A DNA stretch of 31,545 nucleotides, from assembly GCA_964459065.1 (NCBI GenBank), contig CAYWMN010000007.1, positions 1-31,545 on the forward strand, in the 5' to 3' direction. This document shows positions 30,542-31,545 of the stretch, one piece after another; within the stretch, counting starts at the first letter, position 1, and each line of letters begins with the position of its first letter. The position numbers and the translations under genes are program-made. The notes under the pieces are model-generated. The model worked only from the letters and a program-made list of their open reading frames with translations, made no database searches and had not been told where the DNA came from. Source of the stretch: JAMCXS01 sp964459065. Lineage in GTDB: Bacteria > Acidobacteriota > Terriglobia > UBA7540.

Positions 30542-31545
30542 TGCGCACCCCCGGGCCGGCTTGAAGATTTCTGGCCTTCTGAGGCGGGGTAAACTTCCAG
30601 CAGGGTTAAATTGCGGCGTTGAAAATACTTTTTCATGACCGCCTGCACTTGCTTGGGAGTAACGGCCAGGAGTCGCGCAGCTTCTGTATTGATCAAGCGA
30701 GGGCGGCCGAGGATGACCGAATCGTAACCCAACTGCTCCGCCAGGCTGCGCGAGGTTTCTTCATCCCGGGCGAGTTCAAAAAGAATCTGATTCTTAGCCC
30801 GTTGCATTTCCTGTTGGGTCGGCGGCTTGTCCTTGAGCCGTTTCAAAATGGATTCGACGGCGGCTTCGCCCTGCCGCGGGGTGTGGCCGGCGTTCATGAC
30901 CGCGAACACAAAGAACAGGTTCGGGTCTTCGCTGAAGTTTGCAGAGCTATCGGCTTGCAGCGCAAGCTGCTTCTGGTACACCAGGTTGCGATAAATCAGG
31001 GCGCTGTCGCCGGCTGACAGGATCTTGGCAACAAGTTCCAAAGGATAAGAGTCCGGCGTCCCATCGGCCGGAATGTGGTAAGCCTCCACAAACGCCGGCA
31101 AGGCCACGTCCTGAAAAAGTTTGACGACGCGTTCTGCTCTCTGCGGAGGCTCTACCGGAATCGGAGGTGAAACCGAACGAGTGCCGCGCGGTATGCCCGC
31201 AAAGTATTTCCGAATCAGGACCTTCGCTTTGGCGACGGGAAAGTTGCCCGCAATCACGACTGTCGCGTTGTTCGGAACATAGTAGGTATCGTAAAACTGT
31301 CTAATTTCTTGCAGCGTAGCGCGATTGACGTCCCTGGCGCTGCCGATCGGCAGACGCTGGTAGGGGCTGACCGTAAAGGCGTGCCGGTAGAGCACTTTCA
31401 TAACATTACCGTAGGGAGGATTTTCAAACCGCTGGCGGCGCTCTTCATTGACAACCGCCTTCTCGTTTTTCAGCGTCCTCCTGGTAATATCCAGGTTCTG
31501 CATCCGGTCGGCTTCCAGCTTCATCATCAGCCCCAGCCGGTCGGC
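30538..31545 (-). CDS. M16 family zinc peptidase, catalytic subunit, N-terminus outside the window
   Basis: The last 335 codons of a gene that continues beyond the right edge; the frame is open to base 31545 (ADRLGLMMKLEADRM is the visible start). The piece begins just after the expected HxxEH motif and contains the third zinc ligand region, NEKAVVNEERRQRFENPPYG, which follows the pattern of catalytic M16B peptidases. The second half includes YVPNNATVVIAGNF, then ILSAGDSALIYRNLVYQK, the substrate Arg/Tyr region. It probably cleaves misfolded or small peptides in the periplasm with the partner at 29048-30541, to which it is coupled by an overlap of stop and start. The catalytic motif cannot be seen, so activity is inferred. 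Confidence 0.85.
   Translation of the reverse strand, partial: ADRLGLMMKLEADRMQNLDITRRTLKNEKAVVNEERRQRFENPPYGNVMKVLYRHAFTVSPYQRLPIGSARDVNRATLQEIRQFYDTYYVPNNATVVIAGNFPVAKAKVLIRKYFAGIPRGTRSVSPPIPVEPPQRAERVVKLFQDVALPAFVEAYHIPADGTPDSYPLELVAKILSAGDSALIYRNLVYQKQLALQADSSANFSEDPNLFFVFAVMNAGHTPRQGEAAVESILKRLKDKPPTQQEMQRAKNQILFELARDEETSRSLAEQLGYDSVILGRPRLINTEAARLLAVTPKQVQAVMKKYFQRRNLTLLEVYPASEGQKSSSRPGGAH

Overview
The window looks like a chromosomal segment of a Gram-negative, GC-rich soil-type bacterium, most likely an Acidobacteriota member. Support: a complete LpxD (lipid A), many Tat or Sec signal peptides on paralogous-looking secreted proteins, a DUF4019 protein, M61 and paired M16 peptidases, and gene styles common in that phylum. 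The phylum call is an inference from gene content, not from a marker tree. No rRNA, tRNA, CRISPR array, prophage or insertion sequence was seen.

Layout. 1-300: start of a secreted protein on the minus strand (possibly an isoaspartate methyltransferase) with a divergent promoter region. 301-4303 (+): amino-acid permease, M61 peptidase and PlsC acyltransferase; the last two overlap by 4 nt. 4316-5338 (-): LpxD. 5601-6755 (+): PilZ protein and a LuxR-type regulator whose receiver has lost its phospho-acceptor Asp. 7072-10363 (+): XerD-like recombinase, a CCA-adding/poly(A) polymerase-like protein with an altered DxD motif and a Lys/Pro-rich tail, and a membrane-anchored cytochrome c. 10553-15058 (+): dnaE and accA. 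15232-17355 (+): Tat-exported glycoside-hydrolase-like protein. 17356-17787: non-coding, A-rich, 11-bp tandem repeats and two strong hairpins. 17788-21132 (-): NAD-type isocitrate dehydrogenase, a secreted unknown, and a Tat-exported DapA-like aldolase. 21403-21825 (+): DUF4019 protein. 21930-22922 (-): NAD(P)-binding epimerase-like protein. 23304-26359 (-): sulfur assimilation operon. 26411-27835 (-): aspartase/fumarase family lyase. 28066-31545 (-): M16 peptidase pair (the first truncated by the window end) and a CPBP protease.

The most notable system is the leader of the sulfite reductase operon (26162-26359, minus). A consensus promoter (TTGACA, 17 nt, TAACCT) lies 9 nt upstream of a 22-codon reading frame with three consecutive Cys codons and a fourth near its end. 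Two mutually exclusive hairpins overlap the end of this frame, and then a strong intrinsic terminator (11-bp stem plus seven T) stands just before the reductase RBS. This is the layout expected of a cysteine-sensing attenuator. It identifies the reductase as assimilatory sulfite reductase and places an uncharacterised 198-aa protein (23304-23900) in the cysteine regulon.

Several genes (dnaE, the aspartase-like gene, the Cys leader peptide) have a -10 element only 6-9 nt before their ATG, suggesting that leaderless or near-leaderless mRNAs are common in this organism.
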